64,000 nucleotides of DNA from Microcella frigidaquae (GTDB lineage Bacteria; Actinomycetota; Actinomycetes; Actinomycetales; Microbacteriaceae): assembly GCF_014200395.1 (NCBI RefSeq), contig NZ_JACHBS010000001.1:1364001-1428000 (forward strand), written 5' to 3'. A program made the position numbers and the translations under genes. Shown here piece after piece: positions 1 to 8,059 of this stretch. Below the pieces are notes generated by a model. That model saw only the letters and a program-made list of their open reading frames with translations. It was not told the DNA's origin and did no database searches. How positions within the stretch are numbered: the stretch's first letter is position 1; each line of letters starts with the position of its first letter.

Positions 1-2
1 CG

Positions 3-2882
3 GCCGTCGACGCCGAGGGCAACCCGGTCTACCCGGCCGACCCCTTCGCGTACGAGGTGGCGTGCACCTTCCAGTCGCAGACCGTGCTCGCGAGCGGCTT
101 CAGCAGCTCGCCGATGACGTTCACGCTGCGCCACGGCGAGACCCGCACGTTGACCGGCCTGCCCGCCGGCGGCTCGTGCACCGTCACCGAGACGAACACC
201 CAGGGTGCTGACTCGACATCGATCCTGCGCACGGTCAACAGCACGCAGACCTCGATCGACGGCGTGACGACGACGATCGCCTCGCTCGCGGCGGACGCGA
301 CCAACCCGGTTACGCGCAACTCCACGCAGTTCACCAACCGCTACGGGGTGTCGAGCTTCACGATCACGAAGGACGTCATCGGTGGGGGTGTCGACCAGTT
401 CGCGCCCGCATCCTTCACCGCCGCGCTCTACTGCGAGACCGCCGACGGCGTCGTCTCGTTCGACGGCGACGTGGTGGTGGCGGCCGACGGCGTGACCACG
501 ATCGAGAACCTCGCCGACGGGTCGACCTGCACCGTCTTCGAGCGCGACGTCGAGCTCACGGGCGCCGACGCGCACCGCATCGTCGACGACGAGGGCACGG
601 TGATCGACGGCGTCGACATCGTCATCACCGCCGATGAGCCCGGTCGGGTCACCCTCGAGAACTACTACCTGACGGGTGAGCTCGAGGTGAGCAAGACCGT
701 GCTCGGGGCGGGCGCAGCCTTCGGTGACGGTCCCTTCGAGGTCACTCTCGCCTGCGAGCGCGACGGTATCGCCGTCGACATCGCCGGCGGGGCGACCCGG
801 TCGATCACGGCGGGCGGCACCGCCTCGTACACGCTGCTGCCCTCCGGCGCGGAGTGCACCCTGACCGAGACCGATCCGGCCGGAGCGACCTCGAGCCGCA
901 TCCTCGACGAGAACGGCGCAGAGCTGACGGACGATGTCGCCACCGGCACGACCTTCACGGTCGTCGTCGACGACAGCGTGCTGCTCGACAACCAGACGCA
1001 GCCCGCGCGCGAGGTCGAGAACACCTTCGAGCTCGCCTCGCTGACGGTGTCGAAGTCGGTCGACAGCTCGGCGGTCGACCAGTCGGGCACCGCGGTGGCG
1101 TACGGCCCGTTCCCGGTCACCGTCGACTGTCTCTTTGAGGGCGCTGCTGTGTACGGAACGGGCTACGACGCCGACACTCCGATGGCGCAGAGCCTCGCCG
1201 ATGGCGCGAGCTGGACGATCGAGGGGCTGCCCAACGGGGCCACCTGCACCGTGACCGAGACCGACGCGATGGACGCCGCGGGCACGACCCTGACCGTCGT
1301 CGTCGACGGCGGCGACCCCGACACGGTCGAGGGCACGGACACGTCGGTCGTTCTCGGAACGACCAGCTCGGTCGCCATCGAGAACGCCTACGACGTCGGT
1401 TCGCTGACCGTCACCAAGGCGGTCACGGGTGCCGGGGCCGACGCCTGGGCGGATGCCCCCTTCCAGCTCGACGTGCGCTGCGTGCTCGACGACGCGAGCG
1501 GTGAGCGCACCGTCTTCGAGCAGTCGTACACGCTGCAGCGCGGAGACGACCCCGTTCTCATCGAGAACCTCGCCGCGGGCGCCCTGTGCTCGGTCACCGA
1601 GTCGGCCACCGGTGGAGCATCCGCGACGACGATCGTCGTCGACGGCGGCGATCCGGTCGCCGACCTCACCGCCGACGTGCTGATCGGCGACGGCGGGCAC
1701 GAGGTCACGGTCACCAACACCTTCCTGCTCGGCGAGGTCTCCGTCAGCAAGGTGCGCGACGGCGAGGGCGCTGCGACGTGGGGCGCCGGACCGTTCGAGG
1801 TCGAGCTGTCGTGCACGCGCGACATCGACGGCGTCGAGCAGGCGATCGAGATTCCGGGCGGTGCGACGCGCGAGCTGAGCTCCGACTCGCTCTACGAGGC
1901 CAGCTGGACGGGCCTGCCGCACGACGCCGAGTGCTCGGCCGTCGAGACGCGCACGGCGGGCGCGACCTCGAGCGCGATCGACCTCGACGTGGTGACGGTC
2001 GGTTCCGAGCCCGTGGGCTTCGTCGTGACCAACACCTTCGATGTCGGCAGCGTCGCGGTCGAGAAGACCTTCGCGGGCGACGGCACCGGGCAGTTCGTGC
2101 GCGGCGCGTTCCAGGCGAGCCTCGCCTGCACGCTCGAGATCGACGGCGTCGTGACGGCGCTCGACATCCCCGGCGGCGCGACCCGGGAGCTCACGACCGC
2201 GAACGGCTACCGCGCGTCGTGGGAGCAGATTCCCGCCGGTGCCGCGTGCGTCGTCACCGAGAGCCGCACGGGTGGCGCGACGTCGACCGCGATCACCGAC
2301 GGCGAGTTCACGGTGGTGGCCGGCGAGCAGCACACGGTCGGCATCGAGAACACGTTCCTGCTCGCCGCCTTCTCGGTGACGAAGGAGCTCGCGGGGCCGT
2401 TCGCGTTCGAGGCGAGCGACAGCGTCTTCATCATCGAGACCTCCTGCATGTGGGAGCGCGATGGCGTGCTCGTGCCGATGCTGCCCGGCGACTGGTGGAC
2501 CGAGGGCGGTGGCGACGGCGACCTCGGCGGCGCCGACGGCGACTCGGCCGATCCGACGGAGCAGCCGACCGGCGTGCGCAGCGAGATCTCCGACGGCGTG
2601 ACCATCACGTTCGAGAACCTGCCGGCCACGGCCGTCTGCTCGATCGCGGAGGTCGACAGCGGCGGGGCCACCGGCCAGCTGCTCTGGCTCGACGGCGTGC
2701 TGCAGCTCGGCGATCTTGCGCTCGCAGGGGGAGCGAACGACTCGACCCTCACGAACGTGTTCATGATCACGCTCGCCGAGACGGGCGTCGAGATCGTGTT
2801 CACGCTCTGGCTGATCGGCGCCCTGCTGTTCCTCGGCGCCGTGCTGCTGCTGCTCGCCCGCCGACGGGCGGCCGCGCTCTAG
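3..2882 (+). CDS. DUF5979-repeat surface protein with LAETG sortase signal (5' truncated)
   Basis: The reading frame is already open at the window edge, so the N-terminus and signal peptide lie outside. About 940 residues are visible. They consist of roughly eight tandem repeats of about 100 residues, each starting with an SxTVxK-like strand and holding a GPFxVxLxC segment, a GATS/TVTET segment and a closing VxNTF strand, as in DUF5979 (SpaA/collagen-binding-B-like) domains. The C-terminus has LAETG, a hydrophobic helix and an RRR tail. This is a wall-sorting signal of the LAxTG kind used by class E sortases, so the protein is probably covalently attached to peptidoglycan as a stalk or adhesin. 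Its TAG stop shares bases with the insertion point of the following IS elements. Ligand and function are unknown. Confidence 0.85.
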   Translation, partial: AVDAEGNPVYPADPFAYEVACTFQSQTVLASGFSSSPMTFTLRHGETRTLTGLPAGGSCTVTETNTQGADSTSILRTVNSTQTSIDGVTTTIASLAADATNPVTRNSTQFTNRYGVSSFTITKDVIGGGVDQFAPASFTAALYCETADGVVSFDGDVVVAADGVTTIENLADGSTCTVFERDVELTGADAHRIVDDEGTVIDGVDIVITADEPGRVTLENYYLTGELEVSKTVLGAGAAFGDGPFEVTLACERDGIAVDIAGGATRSITAGGTASYTLLPSGAECTLTETDPAGATSSRILDENGAELTDDVATGTTFTVVVDDSVLLDNQTQPAREVENTFELASLTVSKSVDSSAVDQSGTAVAYGPFPVTVDCLFEGAAVYGTGYDADTPMAQSLADGASWTIEGLPNGATCTVTETDAMDAAGTTLTVVVDGGDPDTVEGTDTSVVLGTTSSVAIENAYDVGSLTVTKAVTGAGADAWADAPFQLDVRCVLDDASGERTVFEQSYTLQRGDDPVLIENLAAGALCSVTESATGGASATTIVVDGGDPVADLTADVLIGDGGHEVTVTNTFLLGEVSVSKVRDGEGAATWGAGPFEVELSCTRDIDGVEQAIEIPGGATRELSSDSLYEASWTGLPHDAECSAVETRTAGATSSAIDLDVVTVGSEPVGFVVTNTFDVGSVAVEKTFAGDGTGQFVRGAFQASLACTLEIDGVVTALDIPGGATRELTTANGYRASWEQIPAGAACVVTESRTGGATSTAITDGEFTVVAGEQHTVGIENTFLLAAFSVTKELAGPFAFEASDSVFIIETSCMWERDGVLVPMLPGDWWTEGGGDGDLGGADGDSADPTEQPTGVRSEISDGVTITFENLPATAVCSIAEVDSGGATGQLLWLDGVLQLGDLALAGGANDSTLTNVFMITLAETGVEIVFTLWLIGALLFLGAVLLLLARRRAAAL

Positions 2883-2914
2883 ACGATATGGGTCTTCGGT
2901 CTGGTTCTTGAGGC

Positions 2915-2990
2915 TGGGGCCTCGATTCGCGTATTCGTGGGTTGCCAGCCGTTGAGGGCTGGCCTGTCCACCAGGCGAATGGAGGCCCCA
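2915..2990 (+). promoter_or_regulatory. Long inverted repeat covering the transposase ribosome-binding site (copy 1)
   Basis: Positions 2915-2930 pair with 2975-2990 (15 of 16 bases), enclosing a perfect 7-bp hairpin (2944-2950 with 2957-2963). The GGAGG Shine-Dalgarno at 2981-2985 lies in the 3' arm, 6 nt before the TTG start. RNA entering from outside the element would hide the ribosome-binding site. Protection of a transposase from read-through transcription is the inference; the structure itself is visible. Confidence 0.6.
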
Positions 2991-2991
2991 G

Positions 2992-4074
2992 TTGAGAATC
3001 CAGCGTACGAGCGTCGGTCTGGACGTGCACGCCCGCAGCGTCGTGGGATGCGCGATCGACGAGGACACTGGGGAAGTGATCCGTCACCGTTTCGGCTACG
3101 ACCCCGCGGCAGTGCTGGAGTGGGTGCGGAGCCTGCCGCAGCCGGCAGCGGTGACGTATGAGGCCGGGCCGACCGGGTTCGCTCTGGCCCGCTTGTTCAC
3201 CGCCGCAGGCATCGAGTGCCTCGTGGCGGCGCCGTCGAAGTTGCAGCGCCCGGTCGGGGAGCGAGTCAAGACCGACGCCAGGGACGCGATGCATTTGGCA
3301 AGACTGCTGCGACTGGGAGAGATCGTCGCGGTTGCCGTGCCCACGATCGAGCAGGAAACCGCACGCGACCTGGTGCGAGCACGAGAGGACAATCGGGGTG
3401 AGCTGATGGCTGCACGGCATCGGCTCTCGAAGCTGCTGTTGCGCCACGGGATCATCTATGACGGCAAGCAGGCGTGGACCGGCGCGCATGATGCCTGGCT
3501 GCGCCGGCAAAGGTTCGACCATCCCGGACTGCAGGCCGCGTTCGATGCCGACTACGAAGCAGTGCAGCAGGTGCGCGCCCGCAAAGACCGACTCGACGCG
3601 ATCATCGAGCAGATGGCCGCGACCAGCAACTACGCGCCCGTGGTGCGACGCCTGGGGTGCTTGCGCGGGATCTCGACCTTGACCGGGTTCGGCCTCGCGG
3701 TCGAGATCGGCAACTGGGAGCGCTTCACCGGATCCAGCATCGGCGCGTTCGTCGGGCTGGTGCCCTCAGAGCACTCCTCCGGACAGTCACGCTCGCAAGG
3801 CTCGATCACCAAGACCGGCAACACTCACGCCCGCCGCCTGCTGGTCGAGGCCGCCTGGCATCACCGCAAACCCTATCGGCCCGGAGCGGTGATGCAGGCC
3901 CGGTGGGCTGCCGCGCCCAGCCTCGCCGTGTCCCGCGGCGACGACGGCAACCGGCGCCTGCATCAGAAATGGCAGCACTTCACCGCACGCAAGAAGCGGC
4001 CCACGATCGCGAACGTCGCCATCGCCCGCGAGCTCGCCGGCTGGTGCTGGTCCCTGGCTGTGATGCCCGACTGA
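2992..4074 (+). CDS. IS110-family transposase, copy 1
   Basis: This 360-residue protein starts at TTG with GGAGG at 2981-2985. The N-terminal RuvC-like DEDD domain shows GLDVH (Asp near residue 10), YEAGPTG (Glu near 57) and KTDARDA (near 99-105). The C-terminal Transposase_20 domain shows LTGFGLAVEIGNWERF, the FVGLVPSEHSSG block and SxGSITKTGN, which should contain the catalytic serine of the family. Such enzymes move the element as a circle using a structured element-encoded guide RNA that pairs with donor and target. The translation is the same as the copy at 24483-25565. It is co-oriented with the upstream surface-protein gene and so exposed to its read-through. Confidence 0.93.
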   Translation: MRIQRTSVGLDVHARSVVGCAIDEDTGEVIRHRFGYDPAAVLEWVRSLPQPAAVTYEAGPTGFALARLFTAAGIECLVAAPSKLQRPVGERVKTDARDAMHLARLLRLGEIVAVAVPTIEQETARDLVRAREDNRGELMAARHRLSKLLLRHGIIYDGKQAWTGAHDAWLRRQRFDHPGLQAAFDADYEAVQQVRARKDRLDAIIEQMAATSNYAPVVRRLGCLRGISTLTGFGLAVEIGNWERFTGSSIGAFVGLVPSEHSSGQSRSQGSITKTGNTHARRLLVEAAWHHRKPYRPGAVMQARWAAAPSLAVSRGDDGNRRLHQKWQHFTARKKRPTIANVAIARELAGWCWSLAVMPD

Positions 4075-4304
4075 CCTGGGCCCCCTGACCGGTCGGTTCA
4101 GACGGCAGGTGACGGCAGCGCGAGGAGCGACCCGCGGAACAGCTATGAGCAGCCCGCCCGAAGGGCAGGCGACGCTCGATCCTAGACAAGCGGAACCGCT
4201 CCAGCCGAACAGCACGTCCTGCGGTAACCAACCCGCGCATATCAGTCTGACCGCGCGTCGCCCACGACACGCACGACACCCACACCGCCCGCGCCGACCA
4301 CACG
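4075..4304 (+). ncRNA. Candidate guide (bridge/seek) RNA region of IS110 copy 1
   Basis: This is about 230 bp of non-coding DNA between the transposase stop and the terminal hairpin. It contains short hairpins such as GCCC/GGGC at about 4152-4170 and AGCGG-aa-CCGCT at about 4189-4200. ACAGCTA at 4139-4145 matches the central part of the shared target CTACAGCTAG, and CTAGA at 4182-4186 matches its right half. IS1111-type members of the family carry their guide RNA downstream of the transposase. No RNA boundaries can be set by eye, and 7-mer matches may be chance. Confidence 0.4.
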
Positions 4305-4342
4305 AAAGAGCGCCCGAAGCATGATCACTCCGGGCGCTCTTT
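4305..4342. terminator. Bidirectional terminator-like hairpin near the IS110 3' end (copy 1)
   Basis: Perfect 12-bp stem: AAAGAGCGCCCG at 4305-4316 pairs with 4331-4342 around a 14-nt loop. Runs of A and T at the outer ends make it suitable in both directions. It insulates the element from downstream DNA. Confidence 0.65.
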
Positions 4343-4378
4343 CCCCTGCCACTTGACAGGAATCAGTCACATATCAGC

Positions 4379-4402
4379 TGTAGTTCCTAGGGACGTTGTT
4401 CA
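4379..4402. repeat. IS481 left terminal inverted repeat
   Basis: 24 bp, the exact reverse complement of 5376-5399. It contains the transposase stop codon (4400-4402). Its outer bases TGTAG form part of the target used by IS110 copy 1. Confidence 0.93.
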
Positions 4403-5320
4403 TGCCGCCGCGAGGACGGTCATGGGCGCCTTGTGGCCGAGGGAACCGTGGGGTCGCTGAGTGTTGTAGTAGCGCACCCATTCTGGCAGCACCGCTCGTC
4501 GGTGGTCACTGTCGCGGTAGGTCGCCGCGTACGCCCATTCCCGCAACAGCGTCTGGATGAACCGTTCGGCCTTGCCGTTCGTGCGCGGCCGGTACGGGCG
4601 CGTGCGAATATGCACCAGCCCCACCTCGGCGCACGTTGCCGCCCACAGCCGGGAGACATACGCGGACCCGTTGTCGGTCATCACCTCCTGCACGATCACG
4701 CCATGCCGGGCGAACCACGCGATCGCGCGGTGCAGGAACCCGACCGTGGTCGCAGCCGTCTGGTCAGGCAACACCTCCACGTAAGACAGTCGGGTCGCAT
4801 CATCGACGGCGACATGCACCGCCTCCCAACCGGCTTTCCGACTGCGTCGGTCTGCTCCCTGGCCGAGGGCGCGTTTGCCGGGGCGGCGGAAGCGGCCCAA
4901 CGTCTTGATGTCCAGGTGGATCAGCTCCCCGGCATGGCGACGGCAATACCGGTTCGCCGGCTCGACGGGCTCCAACTTCGACAGTCGGTTCAACCCGACG
5001 CGGGCCAGCACCGCGCAGACTGTCGAGACCGCCATCTGCAGGATCGCAGCGATCGTGGACGCCGTTTTGCGCAGTGTTCGCAGGCGCACGATGGCCGCTT
5101 CAACACTGGCTGGGGTCTTCTTCGGGGACGACTTCGGCCGTGACGACCGGTCAGCGAGGGTTTCGCCGGCATCGAACCGGGCCAACCATTCGTAGGCGCG
5201 ACGTTCGCTGATCCCGCCCGCGAAGGCCGCGTCGGCGACCTTCCAGTTCAGCTCGCGAACGCGTCGACACAGCAGTCGTCGACCTTCAACAGACAAACGG
5301 GCATTAGCGTGAAGCTCCAT
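4400..5320 (-). CDS. IS481-family DDE transposase
   Basis: This 306-residue protein has an N-terminal helix-turn-helix region (GGISERRAYEWLARF) and a linker rich in Lys and Arg. The integrase core has the expected acidic triad in HLDIKTLGR, MTDNGSAY and NGKAERFIQT, and ends with YYNTQRPHGSLGHKAP, typical of IS481 transposases. It catalyses cut-and-paste transposition by acting on the element's 24-bp ends. The gene is intact from ATG to a TGA stop inside the left repeat, so the copy may be active. No duplicate of it is seen in the window. Confidence 0.95.
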   Translation of the reverse strand: MELHANARLSVEGRRLLCRRVRELNWKVADAAFAGGISERRAYEWLARFDAGETLADRSSRPKSSPKKTPASVEAAIVRLRTLRKTASTIAAILQMAVSTVCAVLARVGLNRLSKLEPVEPANRYCRRHAGELIHLDIKTLGRFRRPGKRALGQGADRRSRKAGWEAVHVAVDDATRLSYVEVLPDQTAATTVGFLHRAIAWFARHGVIVQEVMTDNGSAYVSRLWAATCAEVGLVHIRTRPYRPRTNGKAERFIQTLLREWAYAATYRDSDHRRAVLPEWVRYYNTQRPHGSLGHKAPMTVLAAA

Positions 5321-5375
5321 CGGGCTCCTTCAGGTGAGAGCGACTAGACACCCTCAAGCCTGGAGGAGCCCGACC

Positions 5376-5399
5376 TGAACAACGTCCCTAGGAACTACA
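5376..5399. repeat. IS481 right terminal inverted repeat
   Basis: 24 bp, the exact reverse complement of 4379-4402, about 55 bp upstream of the transposase start codon. It is followed directly by the TCTAGC target duplication at 5400-5405. Confidence 0.93.
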
Positions 5400-5417
5400 T
5401 CTAGCGCCGCACGACAG

Positions 5418-5457
5418 CACGAGGCCCCGGCAGAGGATGCTCTGCCGGGGCCTCGTG
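5418..5457. terminator. Bidirectional terminator between the surface-protein/IS block and the helicase
   Basis: Perfect 17-bp stem (5418-5434 with 5441-5457) around the 6-nt loop GGATGC. It lies just past the helicase stop codon on that strand. If the IS elements are removed it would also lie about 13 nt after the stop of the surface-protein gene, as expected for a shared terminator between convergent genes. Confidence 0.75.
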
Positions 5458-5512
5458 CCGCGTGCGCGGTGATGCCGCCGCGGGTCAGCGCCCGCGGCGC
5501 TGTGCTTACCGG

Positions 5513-7144
5513 TCAGCGCCCGCGGCGCTGGCCGCCCGCCGCGTTCTGGCGCACGACCTGGCCGACGCGGATTCCGCCCGCCGACCCGGCCGCCCCGCCC
5601 GCGGGCGAGGAGGCGCGGCGCGAGCCCTGACGGGCGCGGGCCGGGGCGGCGGCCGACTCGGTGCGCGGCGCGGCCGCACGGGCGGCGTCGCTGTGCGATC
5701 CCCCGGCGCGGGTCGTGCCGGGCTGCGCCGAGCCCGAGTGGCGGGGCGTCGACTGCGACGTGCTCGTGCGGGAGGACCCGCCGCGAGCGCCGCCACGACC
5801 GCCGCGGGCGCCGCGGCCGGCAGCGGCATCCGCCCCGGAGCCGCCGCGCGCCGCGCGCTTGCGCTGCGCGTTCGCGCCCTGCGAGGTGCCGCCGCCCTGC
5901 GGCTGCGGGCGCAGCACGGCGGGCAGCTCGTGCTCGGCGACGAGCGGGGCGACCTCGCCGATGAGGCGGGTGACGGCCGGTGACGATGCGGTGACCTGCT
6001 GCGGTTGCACGCTGATCTTCGCCTGGCGCAGCAGGGCCGCGGTGTCGCGACGCTGCTCGGGCAGCACGAGCGTGACGACGTCGCCCGAGGCCCCGGCGCG
6101 CGCGGTGCGGCCGGAGCGGTGCAGGTACGCCTTGTGCTCCATCGGCGGGTCGACGTGGATCACGAGCTCGATGTCGTCGACGTGCACGCCGCGCGCGGCG
6201 ACGTCGGTGGCGACGAGCACGCGCACGCTGCCGTCGCCGAAGGCGGCGAGGTTGCGGTCGCGCGCCGGCTGCGACAGGTTGCCGTGCAGGTCGACGGCGG
6301 GGATGCCCTGGGCGGTCAGCTGCTTGGCGAGCTTCTTCGCCGTGTGCTTCGTGCGCATGAAGAGAATGCGGCGGCCGCTGCCGGAGGCGAGCGCGGTGAT
6401 CATGCGCTTCTTCTCCTCGGTGCCAGCGAGCTCGAACACGTGGTGCGTCATGTCGGCGACGGGCGAGTTGGCCTCGTCGACCGAGTGCAGCACCGGGTTC
6501 GACAAGAACTGCGTCACCAGCCTGTCGACCCCGTTGTCGAGGGTCGCGCTGAACAGCAGGCGCTGGCCGGTGGCCGGCGTCGCCTTCAGGATGCGCGTGA
6601 CACCGGGCAGGAACCCGAGGTCGGCCATGTGATCGGCCTCGTCGAGCACGGTGATCTCGACGGCGTCGAGCGACACGAAGCCCTGCTTCATGAGGTCTTC
6701 GAGGCGGCCGGGCGCGGCCACGACGATGTCGACGCCGCGCTGCAGCTGCTGCACCTGCTTGTTCTGCGAGACGCCGCCGAAGATCGTCATGGCCGTCATG
6801 CCGTAGGCCTCGGCCAGAGGCTCGATGACGGCGAGGATCTGCGTGGCGAGCTCGCGGGTGGGGGCGAGCACGAGGCCGAGCGGCTTCATGGGGCGGCGCG
6901 GCGCGCCGGTGCGCATCCCGATGCGGGCGACGAGCGGGATGCTGAACGCGAGCGTCTTGCCCGAGCCGGTCTTGCCGCGGCCGAGCACGTCGCGCCCGGC
7001 GAGCGTGTCGGTGAGGGTGTCGACCTGGATCGGGAAGGCCTCGGTCTTGCCCTGCGCGGCGAGCACCTCGACGAGCGGGTGCGGCACGCCGAGGGCGCTG
7101 AAGGTGGTCATGGTGGACGGGGTGCTGGTGGTGCTGCTGGACAC
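5513..7144 (-). CDS. DEAD-box ATP-dependent RNA helicase (RhlE-like)
   Basis: This 543-residue protein unwinds RNA duplexes using ATP. Visible motifs in order are Q-motif (AFPIQVDTL), Walker A (KTGSGKT, about residue 60), PTREL, VLDEADHMADLGF, SAT (LFSATLDN), VATDVAARGVHV and HRSGRTARAG. The C-terminal 130 residues are rich in Arg, Gly and Ser with RGG-like runs, typical of cold-adaptive or ribosome-assembly helicases that bind RNA non-specifically. The given start is GTG at 7144; an in-frame ATG twelve codons later (about 7108) is a reasonable alternative. A 20-bp direct repeat (5483-5502 and 5511-5530) spans its stop codon. Confidence 0.9.
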   Translation of the reverse strand: MSSSTTSTPSTMTTFSALGVPHPLVEVLAAQGKTEAFPIQVDTLTDTLAGRDVLGRGKTGSGKTLAFSIPLVARIGMRTGAPRRPMKPLGLVLAPTRELATQILAVIEPLAEAYGMTAMTIFGGVSQNKQVQQLQRGVDIVVAAPGRLEDLMKQGFVSLDAVEITVLDEADHMADLGFLPGVTRILKATPATGQRLLFSATLDNGVDRLVTQFLSNPVLHSVDEANSPVADMTHHVFELAGTEEKKRMITALASGSGRRILFMRTKHTAKKLAKQLTAQGIPAVDLHGNLSQPARDRNLAAFGDGSVRVLVATDVAARGVHVDDIELVIHVDPPMEHKAYLHRSGRTARAGASGDVVTLVLPEQRRDTAALLRQAKISVQPQQVTASSPAVTRLIGEVAPLVAEHELPAVLRPQPQGGGTSQGANAQRKRAARGGSGADAAAGRGARGGRGGARGGSSRTSTSQSTPRHSGSAQPGTTRAGGSHSDAARAAAPRTESAAAPARARQGSRRASSPAGGAAGSAGGIRVGQVVRQNAAGGQRRGR

Positions 7145-7402
7145 AGTGGTCCCTTTCGAAACGTGCCGATCGGCTGCGCGCGCACGGCGCAGCGGGCCGA
7201 TCGTGAAGTGGCGACGGCGGCGGTGGCCGACATCGTTCGCCGTGAGAAAGTGTCGAACCGCTCCGGTGCGCGAGTCGGTGCGCGGTGGGCGGGAGGAGGA
7301 AGCGTTCTACGACGCGGGCGAGCCAGCAGTGGCTGCGCCTCTGCGTCAACCGTAGCAGGTCGACCCGCCGGCCCGGCGGGAGTGGGCTCGAGCCCGCCGG
7401 CG
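7145..7402 (-). promoter_or_regulatory. Helicase leader region with inverted repeat
   Basis: 258 bp without a convincing gene. An inverted repeat at 7167-7203 (CGATCGG and GCGC arms, partly mismatched) lies about 25 nt upstream of the helicase start and could fold in the leader RNA. No clear promoter hexamers were found. Confidence 0.3.
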
Positions 7403-8059
7403 TCAGAGCACCAGTCGCCCGTCGCCGGACCGCTCGCCGACGGGGATCTCGACGGCGACCGTGTTGCCGGCCGGGGCCAGCGGGCACGCCCAGGCGGGGT
7501 CGTAGGCGCACGAGGGGTTGTAGGCGAAGTTGAAGTCGAGCACGAGCGACCACGGCGCCCGGCCTCCGCCGAGGTCGGCACCCTTGACCGTGTCGATGAG
7601 GTAGCGGCCCCCGCCGTGGGTGCCGCCCGGCACGGTCGAGAGGGCGTCCTTCACCGGCACGAAGAGGCCGCCGCCGTACGAGGCGAGCCGCCACACGTCG
7701 AGCGTGCCGACGCCGGGAACGTCGACGAGGCCGATGCGGTCGAACGGCACGACCCCGTCGGTGCCGGTCGGCACCTCGAGGCGCTGCGGCGGGGCATCCT
7801 CGATCACGCACTCGAACCGCCACGCGGGGTCGTACGGCTTCCCGCGCAGCCCCGTGAAGGCATCGCGATCGGCGGGCAGCAGCGGTGACGCCGGGTGGTG
7901 GGCGAACAGTTCGTCGCGCGTGCGCCGCCAGTGGTCGTGCGCCGCCGTCAGGTCGGTCGCGGCCCGCAGGTCGGCGTAGAGCGCGGCGATGCGGCGCCGC
8001 CAGTCGGCGACGGCCAGCGCGTCGATCGCGCGGTCGGGGGTGGCGGATGCTGCGCTCAC
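7403..8059 (-). CDS. DUF1684 domain-containing protein
   Basis: About 218 residues. The pattern matches DUF1684: an N-terminal W-R-x4-LYADLR helix, a central barrel, PGGTHGGGRYLIDTVKGAD, then a DFNFAYNPSCAYDPAWACPLAPAGN signature containing the conserved Cys and Asn residues. The family has no defined biochemical role. The start was set at GTG 8059 because it overlaps the stop of the upstream gene as GTGA, suggesting translational coupling. A longer frame upstream would run deep into the preceding gene. Confidence 0.8.
   Translation of the reverse strand: MSAASATPDRAIDALAVADWRRRIAALYADLRAATDLTAAHDHWRRTRDELFAHHPASPLLPADRDAFTGLRGKPYDPAWRFECVIEDAPPQRLEVPTGTDGVVPFDRIGLVDVPGVGTLDVWRLASYGGGLFVPVKDALSTVPGGTHGGGRYLIDTVKGADLGGGRAPWSLVLDFNFAYNPSCAYDPAWACPLAPAGNTVAVEIPVGERSGDGRLVL

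Larger units (their letters stand above)
2883..4375 (+). mobile_element. IS110-family insertion sequence, copy 1 (1493 bp between AG cores)
   Basis: The element is bounded by the dinucleotide AG at 2881-2882 and 4376-4377 (CT on the other strand). The ends were found by comparing it with the inverted copy at 24182-25674, where similarity stops. There are no long terminal inverted repeats. A short imperfect one, GATATGGGTC near the 5' tip (2 nt in) against GATATGTGAC read inward from the 3' tip, resembles the offset subterminal repeats of the IS1111 subgroup. The element has one transposase gene, 109 bp of structured 5' DNA and 301 bp of 3' non-coding DNA. It is inserted in the left target duplication of the neighbouring IS481 element. 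Confidence 0.88.
4379..5399 (-). mobile_element. IS481-family insertion sequence with perfect 24-bp terminal inverted repeats
   Basis: The element is 1021 bp, with ends that are perfect 24-bp inverted repeats at 4379-4402 and 5376-5399, starting TGTAGTTCC. It holds a single transposase gene read leftwards, whose stop codon lies inside the left repeat. The right flank TCTAGC (5400-5405) matches a left flank that is now split: TCTAG at 2878-2882, interrupted by the IS110 element, then AGC at 4376-4378. A 6-bp target duplication is therefore recovered once IS110 is removed. Confidence 0.92.

Noticed and set aside
4109..4324. Small open frame of 71 codons in the IS110 3' region
   Set aside because: It has no ribosome site, runs into the terminator hairpin and has low-complexity composition. 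The region is better explained as non-coding RNA.
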